50,657 nt of DNA from Blattamonas nauphoetae (GCA_033064195.1 JARBJD010000441.1:1-50657), one strand, 5' to 3'. Positions 32,501 to 41,351 are shown, counted from the first letter of the stretch. Notes: generated from the sequence alone by a model not told the origin. Made by a program: numbers and translations.

Positions 32501-32651
32501 CTGCGTTTCACAAAAAGTAAATTACTTCATATCACATCATCTTTAGGGATTTTCAACATAACTCTCATGGAGCCTATTTAAGCGCCAATTTCGATAGGAC
32601 AATGCTATAGGACACGGGTTTTCAGGGGAGGACATGCCGACCCAAGCCAAC
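29521..32651. mobile_element. 3.1 kb TIR element carrying intron-containing gene fragments
   Basis: The ends start GTTGGCTTGGGTC(C/G)GCATGTCCT, 22 of 23 bases inverted-repeated, flanked by AATAAT on both sides. Subterminal TAGGACA/TGTCCTA motifs cluster near both ends (about 29538-29560, 29784-29830, 29890-29930; 32594-32630), as expected for transposase-binding repeats. No transposase is seen. The interior holds coding-like exons separated by pyrimidine tracts: 30390-30666 (KRRPAFLQNLPQEDL..., VLSCIDVKPS), about 30755-30860 (MVSIGMMDIFSHLLTIILCG), 31400-31500 and 31688-31850 (RFGFILLVLMGPLLIITNLL). Together these suggest a polytopic membrane protein of unknown family. It reads as a non-autonomous, gene-capturing element. 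Confidence 0.7.
30390..31850 (+). pseudogene. Captured multi-exon gene fragments, membrane protein, unknown family
   Basis: Exon-like patches lie in the same strand order inside the 29.5-32.7 kb element. First is a soluble charged segment with VNRVLSCIDVKPS and VKKRDKDFGFEGLRHILLHLLVSHFGGD. Then hydrophobic patches follow: IGMMDIFSHLLTIILCGSVLL near 30770, SVIVSFLVLSAILFGDVV near 31410, and RFGFILLVLMGPLLIITNLL near 31700. Each is bounded by plausible gt/ag pairs, but the frames do not link into one product and there is no clear start or end. I do not recognise the family. Confidence 0.4.
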
Positions 32652-32657
32652 AATAAT
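32652..32657 (+). repeat. Target-site duplication AATAAT (right)
   Basis: Pairs with 29515-29520. Confidence 0.7.
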
Positions 32658-33264
32658 GGACTCTTCTTCTATTATAGATGAACGATTACCAAATTACTTG
32701 AATAAATACACCGTGATCGACTATGTTCAGTTGTCCAGTATCGATCAAGCTGAATAATTGGAGATGAGGCTGTTTTATCCGTTCTCTGATCCTAAATACC
32801 TAGTTCTTACCATATTTTTGATTTTCTCTCCAAACTAGAGGAAAAAGAGAGAATTCTGCAATTCGAGAAGAATTGGTCTTGAAATCCGATAAGATGACAA
32901 CTATCGGCTCCCTACGTCGCTTTCTAGATTCTTTCCTATCTTTCGTCTTGATGATCGGTCTCCGCCTTGATTTCTTCTAGAAACTCAGAAGAATACCAAT
33001 GATCACAATTCTGGTCAAACTTCCTAGATTCATCTCTAATCCCATAAACCAGACTTTCACTGACTCTATTAGTCGGAATAGTGTGAAATTAACAAGAAAA
33101 ATAGAACAAGACCTCTGCTTGAGTGGTCCGACGAAGTAACATGTTGCCCACTTTTCCTTCTGAGTCAGCTCGTCTTCTCCGCACAAGACGCGATCGTGGG
33201 CTTTTCAGATCGGATCGTGTTGAGCGGAATGAAGCTGACGGTGTGAATGTTGGGTCAAATACTT
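32658..33264. other. No supported gene
   Basis: AT-rich sequence between two transposons. One short minus-strand frame (32977-33186) shows no domain. Confidence 0.4.
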
Positions 33265-33313
33265 CCTTCCGCTGGTATCAGAACTTGATTGATGACTGAT
33301 TCATGCACTGCTT

Positions 33314-33322
33314 ATTGTCCAT
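33314..33322 (+). repeat. 9 bp target-site duplication TTGTCCATG (left)
   Basis: Identical to 35103-35111, directly outside the 65 bp TIRs. Confidence 0.9.
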
Positions 33323-35102
33323 GGGGGTTGACTAGAATCAATCCACCGATCTATCTAAAAACAATCCAATTCGATCAAACCCATCGAAATGTGAAACGAT
33401 AGAGAAAGCTCAGGTTTGTCGAAAATTTCGGTTGAAACGGAAGAAAACATGGTTGAAGAGCTCCCAAGAGGACATATCGTTACATTTGAGTCCAAACGGA
33501 TACCAGATAATCAACTCGTTGCGTTAATGGATTGATCGAAAGTCGCAAGTCAATTTCGACCAAAACGATGAATCGCTGCTTTTTTTCTCCACGAATCGTG
33601 GTTTTTTTCCTGCTCAATTGATTGTTTTTCCCGGTTTGTGGATACGAAGAACAGTTTCACTCATTCTCATTCTTCCATCTCGCTTTTCTCCTTCTTTCGG
33701 TCTTTTTCTCATCTTCCTTCCCGTCACATCCTCCATCATCCCTAAATCATCTCTCTCCTCCATCCTTCTCCCTCCCTCCTCGTCTCTCGTTCACAGTTTG
33801 GAGTCATCCATCGTGATCTCAAACTCGAGAACTTGATGTTCGACGGAAGCCTTCTGAAGACCGCTTGTAGTTCACCATGATATGTGGTGTCGGAAATGAT
33901 CGAAGGAAAGGTGTGGAATTGGTCCTGCCGTGTTCTTTTGTGGAATTACATAGTTCTTCTTTGGGGACGATTCTTTCCTTCTCATCCTTGTTTCAGTGAA
34001 TCATCTTGTATCTCCCCTCCTCTTCCATCTCTTCAGATATACAATAACCACAATACAGGCATCTGGAGAAGGTGGTGAAATTATGTTCGCTCTCGTGTGC
34101 GGGTTCATCCCCTTCGAGGACCAGAACACACAAACACTTTTTCAAAAGATCCTCCACGCTCGATACTGTCCTCCGTCAACACTGCCAGCTGAATGTCGGA
34201 ATATCATCTCTAAGAATCGAGAGTTTGATCCAGCAAAGGTGTGAATTGGATGTATAATGTCTTCGAGAGAAGAAGAAATACCTTTTTCTCAATTTTTACA
34301 CGCATTTTCCCAAATATCCCTCCAATCCCCTCCTTACACGTTCATTCTTCGTTCACTTTCTCCCGTCATTCCCCAGCATTGCACATCCGCCCAAATCAAC
34401 CAACATACCTGGTATATCGACAACTCCGTTGATCAATCAATTATCGAGCTTGTTGTTCCGGAAGGAGGCAAAAAAGGAGAGGCTATGATCGACTCGGTCT
34501 GTGTGAGCGAACTCGCAAAATGTGGCTATCCAGCGGAGAATATCATTGTATTCATCAACGCGAAGAAACAAAACCAAGTTGTGGCCTCATAGAAGCTTCT
34601 ATTGGAGAAGAAACAACGGGAGGCACAAGAGGCGAGACCTGTCTCCAAATTGACGCCGATTGCGGAGAATGTGGGAGAGCCGAAGGGAATTGTGAAAGTG
34701 GAGCATGTCGCGCCGATTGAAGGGAAGGCGAAAGCAGCGTTGTCGAAGCGGAAGTCTGCGGCGAAGTTTGTCACGTCAAACCAACCAAGTGGAGAAGCGA
34801 AAGGAGCAAATGAACCAGCAGCGGAAGAGAAGAAAGAGTTGGATGAGAAGGAGACGGAGACTGTGAAGAAGAACGTGACAACATCCAAGAATGTCCACAA
34901 TCGTAACGCAACAGTTGTGTATGTCGACTAGGCAGCGCTTTCCCCTCATTTTGTCACATTTTGTAAATCAGTCAGTGAATAGTATGAAAATGTGATATGA
35001 AAACGATCTTTGAATGTTTTTATCTAAAAAGAAACAGTTCGATGGGTTTGATCGAATTGGATTGTTTTTAGATAGATCGGTGGATTGTTTTTAGTCAACC
35101 CC
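33323..35102. mobile_element. Pack-MULE-like element (1780 bp) carrying kinase gene pieces
   Basis: TIRs 33323-33387 and 35038-35102 match at 63 of 65 bases, start GGGGTTGACTA, and are flanked by a perfect 9 bp duplication. Long TIRs with 9 bp duplications are the signature of Mutator-like elements (family knowledge). The interior lacks any MURA-type transposase and instead carries degenerate, intron-containing pieces of an AMPK/SNF1-related protein kinase. The insertion site is independently proven: the two flanks are adjacent parts of one gene family member (compare copy 4). High TIR identity indicates a fairly recent move relative to the decay of the host copy. Non-autonomous; it needs a transposase from elsewhere. 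Confidence 0.85.
33797..34931 (+). pseudogene. Captured AMPK/SNF1-related kinase fragment with UBA-like domain
   Basis: An exon from 33797, after the acceptor tcgttcacag, reads FGVIHRDLKLENLMFDGSLLK, the catalytic loop of Ser/Thr kinases. Degenerate APE-region sequence follows near 33880 (SEMIEGKVWNW). After an intron-like stretch, 34060-34240 reads FALVCGFIPFEDQNTQTLFQ and then ILHARYCPPSTLPAEC, subdomains X-XI of CAMK/AMPK-type kinases. The last part, about 34485-34612, resembles the UBA domain that follows the kinase domain in AMPK-related kinases (CVSELAKCGYPAENIIVFIN). One TAG interrupts it at 34590, and a Lys/Glu-rich tail follows to the stop at 34931. The N-lobe and the Mg-binding DFG are missing. 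No active kinase can be made; this is a retained host fragment inside the transposon. Confidence 0.75.
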
Positions 35103-35111
35103 TTGTCCATG
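35103..35111 (+). repeat. 9 bp target-site duplication TTGTCCATG (right)
   Basis: Pairs with 33314-33322. Confidence 0.9.
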
Positions 35112-35608
35112 AGCATCGCGAATGTTGAGAGATTCCAGTTCTCTTCGAGTGGACAGAGAGAGAGCTAGTCGATGACTCTCATGAGGTAAATGTGAATATC
35201 GTCAGCATCAGCGAACGAAAGAGTGAGTGGGTTGAGAGTGCAGATGATTTGAGGGACGAGGCCATCACTGACGAGCTTGAGAAGAGTGTTGATGGAACAG
35301 AACACGATAATGCGAAACACGAGTGCAATTGTTGCTTTCGGAATACGACCATTGGACAATGAAATCATTGCAACCACCGATTCAAGAACCGCTCTCGACA
35401 ATTCAAGTTGGGATGAGGGAACGATGCCATCCGTGGTACCGCTGGTGTCCATCATTTTTTTGTTGATGACACTTCCTCCAGAATCACTTTTCATCATTTC
35501 ATCTTTTTGTTTTCAAGTTGAAGAATGAGTAATAAACGATCATCATTTGAAAACCAGAACTGGAAATTGTGAATGTTGATGAAGTGAAATGTGATCAGAC
35601 CCACAACA

Positions 35609-35958
35609 ATGGAAAAGGACAGCCCGATCTCGCCTCCACTTTCACCACGAGATGTTTCACATCTCATGAGTGGAAGTGACATCAGATCACTTCCATCTCG
35701 CGTGGAAAGAGGATTAAAGATTTACGCAGAACAGAACGTGACGCTTGATACTGTCGTCCAAGCCGGAGTCTGCAGCGAAGCGGCACTAAAGAGAGGAAGG
35801 AGAGCGGAAAAAGAAAATCGTCCACCAGGAAAAGATGGAAGACCGACACTTTTGACAACTCAAGACGAAAATGAGTTGTATGATAAAATTCTGACCAAGA
35901 TCGCTGAGAAAAAACCGATGAAAAAAGCGGAGATCCTCCAAGAAGTTTTATTCTTTTC
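35609..35958 (+). pseudogene. N-terminal HTH fragment of a pogo/mariner-type DNA transposase
   Basis: From ATG 35609 the frame reads a Ser/Pro-rich lead, then GLKIYAEQNVTLDTVVQAG, then CSEAALKRGRRAEKENRPPG, and then KDGRPTLLTTQDENELYDKI. That is a helix-turn-helix followed by a GRP linker and second HTH, the layout of CENP-B/pogo or Tc1/mariner DNA-binding regions (inference from pattern). No DDE/D catalytic core follows; the frame closes soon after. A possible 39 bp intron (GTTTTATTC...TTTTTAG, about 35949-35987) could extend it a little, but the sequence beyond has several stops. Truncated. Confidence 0.5.
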
Positions 35959-36257
35959 ACTTTTTTTCCGTTTTTAGATGAATATCATCTATTCAAAGAG
36001 TCCTAGATTCAATCCTGATCACCCGTCAGTAGTATAGATGGCGAAAATCGATACCTATCTAGATCGCCAATAACACGGAATAAATCAATTTCAACCTCAA
36101 AAACACACTTTTCCTGACCCTTCGATTTTGATGAATTTTGGACCTAATTCTTACTATATTTTGATAAAATGAGCTCCAAAAATTGATTTCAGTCGAGCCA
36201 GGATCAACTCAATCAGCACGATCATTTGGTAGTCATCCATCAATCCAATTGTCTGGC

Positions 36258-36330
36258 CCAGGTGGCCTAGGTGGATCGCGAAATCAAATTGGTTTTTATT
36301 TTTGGTAGGTCCACAGGTCCACAAGTCCAC
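36258..36330 (+). repeat. 70 bp module with GGTCCACA repeats, copy A
   Basis: Starts caggtggcctaggtggatcg, continues through an AT-rich core (ttggtttttatttttgg) and ends in a short array of ggtccaca/agtccaca units. Five more copies lie at 37.8-39.0 kb. Confidence 0.8.
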
Positions 36331-36559
36331 AAAGTCCACGGTGCAGGGGCACGCTCAGAATGCACCAGAATGACGTGCACTACCTCCCCATGCATCGGGA
36401 CCATCCGTGGATTGTTTTGGTCAAATATGATTTTTTCACTTTTTTCATCACTATATAAGGTAATAAAAAATCGAATGTTTCAAAGTTAACCTTAATTTTG
36501 AGACCATCCAAAATTGTTCTGACAAGGTTAATATCGGTCTGACGAGTTTAGATACGACG

Positions 36560-36860
36560 TGTTTCGTGTGATCTGAGAAGTATTTCGGGAGTTATGGGTG
36601 ATCTCAAAATTAACGCTGATTTATTTTTTATCGATTTTTTAATTTGTATATGAAGAGGAGATCCAGACAAAGTTTGAAAAATCCAATTTTGAGCTTCGAC
36701 CACACAAACCTCTTCCAAGGTCAATCCCGATCTGCTGAGTTCATTTCTGATGTTTTCAGAGCGATCTGAGCAGTAGTTCTTGAGATATGGGTGATCCAAA
36801 ATAAACGTTAAACTTTTTAACTTTCTGATTTTTAATTTGTATATGAAGAGGAGTTGTTGG
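36560..36860 (+). repeat. Two tandem promoter-like units, about 190 bp apart
   Basis: Each unit has gatctgag.agta..t..ggagttatgggtgatc, then an aacg(c/t)t block, a T-rich tract and tttttaatttgtatatgaagaggag. The second half is the T-rich box found directly before the Polinton-type ORFs further right, but no long ORF follows here. Confidence 0.7.
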
Positions 36861-37226
36861 CCAAGTTCAAGTGCAGAGCCCTCGACGTAATGTTCCAAGA
36901 TACTCAGGCAAAATGGTGCCCTGGTGACTGATGCGCAGAATGATTTGGAGGTTGGATTGGAGACGGATGATCGAAAGATTGTCCCCGGGGTTCATGTTGG
37001 CAGCACTTAGATGTGCCCGTAAATCATGCCCACCCAAGACTTAACCCTTCAAGGACTTCGCCAGCAGCAGTCATTTAGAAGGATCGCGATAGAACGATCC
37101 CCAAAGGAGTATCGGGGTGTCTATAGGAAGCTTGTACGAACGTGGGAAGGCTCTTCTCTTCGGTTATTTTTGTTTTGTTTAATTCATGGACTTCAAGAAA
37201 TAACGTTCAACTTTTTTTTATTTTTC

Positions 37227-37246
37227 AATTTTTTAATTAGTATAAA
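37227..37246 (+). promoter_or_regulatory. T-rich start box of Polinton-type ORF
   Basis: ttttttaattagtataaa directly before ATG 37247. The same box abuts the ATGs at 39153, 41352 and 41820, and appears in the units at 36640 and 36830. Confidence 0.55.
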
Positions 37247-37600
37247 ATGACAAACCTCTTAACACCAAGCAAACTAATTGACATCTTAAATAATGAACAT
37301 TTGATTCTGATCACTGAACCTGTCCTGAATCGACGTGGGACATCGTATCTGACACAGGGAACTTTTGAATATGCGACTGAAGATAAACCTGATGACATTT
37401 ATCAAGTATACATCACATCATTCGTGAAAGGAGCACGACCGCATCTCAATCCCACTCTGTATCACAGATTCGATGACTGTTGCACAAAAGAGAAATTCAT
37501 CGAGTCCCTACACAGTGAGAATTGTGAACTTGTTGATGAATACAAAAGATCAGAGTCAGTGGTGAGATATCTTCATGAAGGTGTTGAATGGAGGATTTAA
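37247..37600 (+). CDS. Fossil Polinton accessory ORF (relative of the 41.35 kb ORF)
   Basis: 117 codons with the motif ENCELVDEYKR...VHEGVEWRI-like pattern shared with 41352-41777. The repeated ..ELV.EY....(V)..HEGVEWRI..W module recalls small DNA-binding domains found next to mobile endonucleases in phages and large viruses (inference, weak). Part of the broken front-end copy. Confidence 0.5.
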   Translation: MTNLLTPSKLIDILNNEHLILITEPVLNRRGTSYLTQGTFEYATEDKPDDIYQVYITSFVKGARPHLNPTLYHRFDDCCTKEKFIESLHSENCELVDEYKRSESVVRYLHEGVEWRI

Positions 37601-37783
37601 CCATCAGACTTGATGAATGGTTTAAAGCAAAGAGAAAACCACACCTAAGAGGCAAAACAAACAGCTCTAAAGTTGAGGAATAAGTTGACCATTTATTTTT
37701 GCACACATTGCTTGAACAAGAATAACTGAGAGACAAAAAGGATTATGACATTGGAGATGGTGGATGTTGTGGTTGATGAATAG

Positions 37784-38160
37784 GTGTTGGATTTCATTGG
37801 TGTATTCTAATGGCGATTGACTGGACCAGGTGGCCTAGGTGGATCGCGAAATTAAATTGGTTTTTATTTTTGGGAGGTCCACAGGTCCACAAGTCCACAA
37901 GTCCACAATCTAGTTAGAAACAATTAAAATATGTTATTTGTGATTTTCCTCTTCGTTTAGCTCATTGCCGTTATATTACATTATTCTTTTCTTTTGTGAT
38001 CTTTTAATTAGTGTTGGATTTCATTGGTGTATTCTAATGGCGATTGACTGGACCAGGTGGCCTAGGTGGATCGCGAAATTAAATTGGTTTTTATTTTTGG
38101 GAGGTCCACAGGTCCACAGGTCCACAGGTCCACAGGTCCACAATCTAGTTAGAAATAAAT
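37784..38160 (+). repeat. Two direct copies of a 227 bp unit containing the 70 bp module
   Basis: Copies start gtgttggatttcattggtgt at 37784 and 38011. Each contains the cctaggtggatcgcgaaatt module and a short ggtccacag/agtccacaa array whose copy number differs between the two. Confidence 0.85.
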
Positions 38161-38320
38161 AAACTGTTCGTTGTGGGTTTTTCTTTTATGCTCAAAGCTG
38201 TCATATTACATCAAGTATATGTAGTGTGGACTTTCTATTTTGATGCTACAATTATCTCCATTTGACTTAGGTCTTTAATAAAACAGAAGAGAAATGCTGT
38301 ATAGAATCATCAATTTGAGA

Positions 38321-38999
38321 CCATTTCTGAGCTCCTGTGGACTTGTGGACTTGTGGACCTGAGGACCTCCCAAAAATAAAAACCAATTTAATTTTGCGAT
38401 CCACCTAGGCCACCTGGGCCACTTTTTGACAGTCAATAGTTATTCAAAATCATCATCAGACATTAGTTATTTGCTCATTGCTGTCATATTACATAAATTA
38501 TATATTGTGGACTTTTATATTTTGATGCTACAATTATCTCTATATGACTTAGGTCAGTATATAAAATAAGGATAAAGACTATATATAAACATCAGTATAA
38601 GGCCATTTCTGAGCTCCTGTGGACTTGTGGACTTGTGGACCTGAGGACCTCCCAAAAATAAAAACCAATTTAATTTTGCGATCCACCTAGGCCACCTGGG
38701 CCACTTTTTGACAGTCAATAGTTATTCAAAATCATCATCAGACATTAGTTATTTGCTCATTGCTGTCATATTACATAAATTATATATTGTGGACTTTTAT
38801 ATTTTGATGCTACAATTATCTCTATATGACTTAGGTCAGTATATAAAATAAGGATAAAGACTATATATAAACATCAGTATAAGGCCATTTCTGAGCTCCT
38901 GTGGACTTGTGGACTTGTGGACCTGAGGACCTCCCAAAAATAAAAACCAATTTAATTTCGCGATCCACCTGGGCCACCTGGGCCACTTTTGGACAGTCA
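38321..38999 (-). repeat. Three tandem copies, 282 bp period, module in opposite orientation
   Basis: Copies begin ccatttctgagctcctgtgg at 38321, 38603 and 38885, with an exact 282 bp spacing. Each contains the 70 bp module reverse-complemented relative to 37.8-38.1 kb. The second and third are almost identical to one another. Together with the forward copies they form a large potential cruciform. Confidence 0.9.
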
Positions 39000-39152
39000 A
39001 TAGTTATTCAAAATTAGCATATGTCATTAGTTCTTTGTTCAAAGCTGTCATATTACATAACTCATGCGTATTGATGCAGTTCTTGTAATTTCCCAACAAC
39101 ACAGAATAAACGCTAAACTTTTTTTCTTTTCTGTTTTTTTAATCTGTTTAAA

Positions 39153-39690
39153 ATGCAAACTCCTTTGAACCCTGTAGTATCTGCCATCACAAAACTCAAA
39201 CAGCTATTTCCCGACACCACCTTTGAATTCAAGGATAAATATGGTCAAGATCGTCAATATGATCCAAACAGCAGAAACTATCAACATCAGAATGCTTATC
39301 TCATGTCCATGCTTAAGAATCCAGACGTCGGATATCTTCAGTCACCTCCTGGCGAGACTCTTTCAACATTTCTGAGCAAATTAGAAAACCAACAACTGAT
39401 GACGTCTGAAGATCAGCATGAACACAATAGGATTGATGAAGAAATGAAAGCAGAAATCCAAAAGATGAAAGCAAATCCAAGAGTAAACAAAGATGATTTG
39501 AAAAAGCAAGTGTTCAAGATCACGAGGAAACTGAAATCGATTGAAGAGAAGCTGATGGATCACTAGATGAAGAATCTGTTGATTATTCAGAAGAAAAATG
39601 AACAAATGGAATCAAGAATAGTGAAGGAATTTGATGGATTTAACGAGTGTATCTTACTCGCTGAACCACGAAACAAGCTAGTCTTCAGTA
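39153..39690 (+). pseudogene. Fossil Polinton, partial copy of the DNA polymerase start
   Basis: Similar throughout to the first 180 or so codons of the polymerase ORF at 41820: LFPDTTFEFKD/LFPNTQFAFTD, MKANPRVN, LKKQVFKITRKLKSIEEKLM, NLLIIQKKNEQME, and FDGFNECILLAEPR. Similarity ends abruptly near 39690. Part of the broken front-end copy. Confidence 0.75.
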
Positions 39691-40085
39691 GTGATATAGG
39701 CGAATGTGGAACCACGTTAGCAAAGACACCACTTCTATCGCTTTTTCTCCATGCCGATTGACAATTCAGAAAATACTTGGAGTAAAAGTCATTTTCATTT
39801 CAGAAAGTTGTCAATCTTAGAGAAATATTCTCTTCCAGAGTTCAGCTACTTCAAACTTTCAAGTTGAAGCAAAATTTCGAAAATTTCCAAAAATGCAAAA
39901 ACCTTGATTTTGGCGGAAGCTGGTGTATTTTTTCAAGGTTCCGAAGGTTGCGACCCTTCTCATCGGTCCCTTTTAGACCGGCATCGGAACTCATTTTTAT
40001 CGGTTTGAGTTCCGGAGACGTACGTTGGTCTTGCCAAGGGCCTAGACCATGCCAAAGGGCAGTGATATGTGAAATTAAATGCTTC

Positions 40086-40164
40086 CGCCAGGAATTGAAC
40101 CTAGGACCTTCAGCTTAGTAGTAGTAGTGCGTGCACTCACCATTACCACTAGACTATCCGGTCC
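40086..40164 (-). other. tRNA-like sequence with Pol III A and B boxes
   Basis: On the minus strand, GGACCGGATAGTCTAGTGG begins the element; TAGTCTAGTGG fits the A box and GGTTCAATTCC the B box, with tRNA-like spacing. The T arm can pair, but the 3' end does not pair with GGACCGG and the anticodon arm is irregular. It is therefore not a functional tRNA by eye; a tRNA-derived SINE head or relic is more likely. Confidence 0.5.
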
Positions 40165-40267
40165 TGAAATTATCCCGAAAAATCAGAAACTTTATACCCG
40201 AAAAAAGACACTATAGCAGATTTAAAATTTGAAAACTTTGTCAAGAAATTCACGATATAGCAAAATG

Positions 40268-40484
40268 CTCCCGTGAAAAGTCATGCTTTTAACGAGGGTA
40301 ACAAGTGGCCAAGAATTAAGATCTAGCAGATCGCTCCCGTGAAATAGTCATGCTTTTTAACGGGGGTAAAATGTTAAAACGGAAAATCTACCTAATTTTG
40401 AAAAATCGCTGACGAGAAAAGTCGTGCTTTTTAACGGGGGTAAAAAGTCGTTCCCGTGATAAATCCATGCTTTTTAACGAGGGG
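40268..40484 (+). repeat. Four tandem hairpin-forming units
   Basis: Units at 40268-40299, 40334-40366, 40408-40440 and 40450-40484 share the form tcccgtgaaaagtcatgctt followed by ttaacg.ggg. Each can fold: CCCGT pairs with ACGGG-like 3' sequence, and an inner AAAAG pairs with CTTTT around a TCATG-type loop. Units 1 and 2 fold best; units 3 and 4 carry changes in the stem. No ORF. Confidence 0.7.
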
Positions 40485-40565
40485 AGATAGGTAGACGATA
40501 AAAGGAATATATAGCAGATCTGAACATTCGAGGTATAAGGCACAGGTCGAAACTAACATTTTCAG

Positions 40566-40637
40566 GAGCTAGTAGCTCAGTGGGTATGTTCCAGTGTCCA
40601 CCCGTTTCTAGGGGTGGTCTGATTCAGGCGAGGGGCA
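40566..40637 (+). other. Second, weaker tRNA-like sequence
   Basis: GGAGCTAGTAGCTCAGTGGG contains a good A box (TAGCTCAGTGG); a B-box-like GGTCTGATTC follows about 45 bp later. The acceptor ends do not pair convincingly. A relic or SINE-like head. Confidence 0.35.
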
Positions 40638-40647
40638 ATCTTAATTT

Positions 40648-40850
40648 CAAAAAAAATGAAAAAGTTTCAAAATGCCAAAACAATTTCAAAAATTTAAAAA
40701 AATTCAAAAATTCAAAAAAATTTCAAAAAATACTTAGGAAAATTTCAAAAAATTTCAAAAATTCAAAAATTCAAAAAAATTCAAAAATTCAAAAATTCAA
40801 AAATTCAAAAAATTCAAAAATTCAAAAATTCAAAATTTCCAAAAAAGTTG
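40648..40850. repeat. A-rich low-complexity tract (attcaaaa)n
   Basis: Irregular runs of ttcaaaaa and tttcaaaaa. The open frame across it encodes only Lys/Asn/Phe/Ile/Ser and is not a gene. Confidence 0.9.
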
Positions 40851-41329
40851 AAGTATGATACCTCGACGTAATTTCCCTTGATACTCAGGCAAAATGGTGC
40901 CCTCGTGGCTAATGCGTAGAACGAATTGAAGGTTGGATTGGAGCGGGACGAGCTGGGAGGCTGTCCCCGGGGGTTCACTGTGGGCATCACTTGAATGTGA
41001 CCGTAAATCATGCCCCCCCAATACCTTAGCCCTTCAAGGAATTCGCCAGCAGTAGTCATTGAGTAGGATCATGATAGAATGATCCCCAAAGGAGTATCGG
41101 GTTGTCTCATGGTACAATCATACAAACTTGAAAAATTGAATGATGAATGATTGAAAAAATGAATTGAATGAAAGAATGAAGAAACTGAAAGCATGCACTG
41201 CAAAGAAGGAAGAAACAAAAAAGAAAGAACAAAAAAGAAAGAAGCAAGATGAAAGCTGGCACAACAAGGAACAAGAAATAAAAAGTTCCAACACCTCACT
41301 TCACATTTCATTTATGTTTTTTATTTTTT

Positions 41330-41351
41330 TTGATTTTTTAATTTGTATTAA
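41330..41351 (+). promoter_or_regulatory. T-rich start box before the 41.35 kb ORF
   Basis: gattttttaatttgtattaa abuts ATG 41352; the strongest match to the shared box. Confidence 0.6.

Larger units (their letters stand above)
33265..35497 (-). pseudogene. ARM-like family protein, copy 6, split by a Pack-MULE-like element
   Basis: The right-hand part (35103-35497) contains GIVPSSQLELSRAVLESVVAMISLS and DGLVPQIICTLNPLTLSF, close to copy 4 and roughly 88% identical to it at DNA level by eye. The left-hand part (33265-33322) resumes with AVHESVINQVLIPAEG, matching QAVHETVINEVLMPSEG of copy 4. Between them lies a 1780 bp element with a 9 bp target duplication. Left of 33265 similarity to the family ends, so the C-terminus is lost, and the N-terminus before GIVP is also decayed. 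A TAG and frame change after LMRVID is shared with copy 4. A dead gene. Confidence 0.75.
36882..39700 (+). mobile_element. Polinton/Maverick-like fossil, partial front-end copy (broken)
   Basis: 36882-37130 matches 40863-41115 of the longer element to the right. 37247-37600 encodes a relative of its first small protein, and 39153-39690 matches the start of its DNA polymerase gene. The stretch between 37.7 and 39.05 kb is filled by repeat modules. The copy stops inside the polymerase homology and has no integrase or ATPase. It is broken, with several breaks, and is older than or more decayed than the right-hand copy by eye. Confidence 0.65.
39760..40860. other. Noncoding spacer between the two Polinton copies
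   Basis: No gene. It contains a tRNA-like sequence (minus), four tandem hairpins, a second tRNA-like sequence (plus) and an A-rich low-complexity tract, listed separately. Confidence 0.5.

Noticed and set aside
33797-34931. A functional protein kinase gene
   Set aside because: The N-lobe and DFG motif are missing, the frame is interrupted, and the sequence lies inside a transposon.
40086-40164. A functional tRNA gene on the minus strand
   Set aside because: A and B boxes are good, but the acceptor stem cannot pair and the anticodon arm is irregular.
40580-40858. 92-codon ORF
   Set aside because: Translation of an A-rich low-complexity tract.
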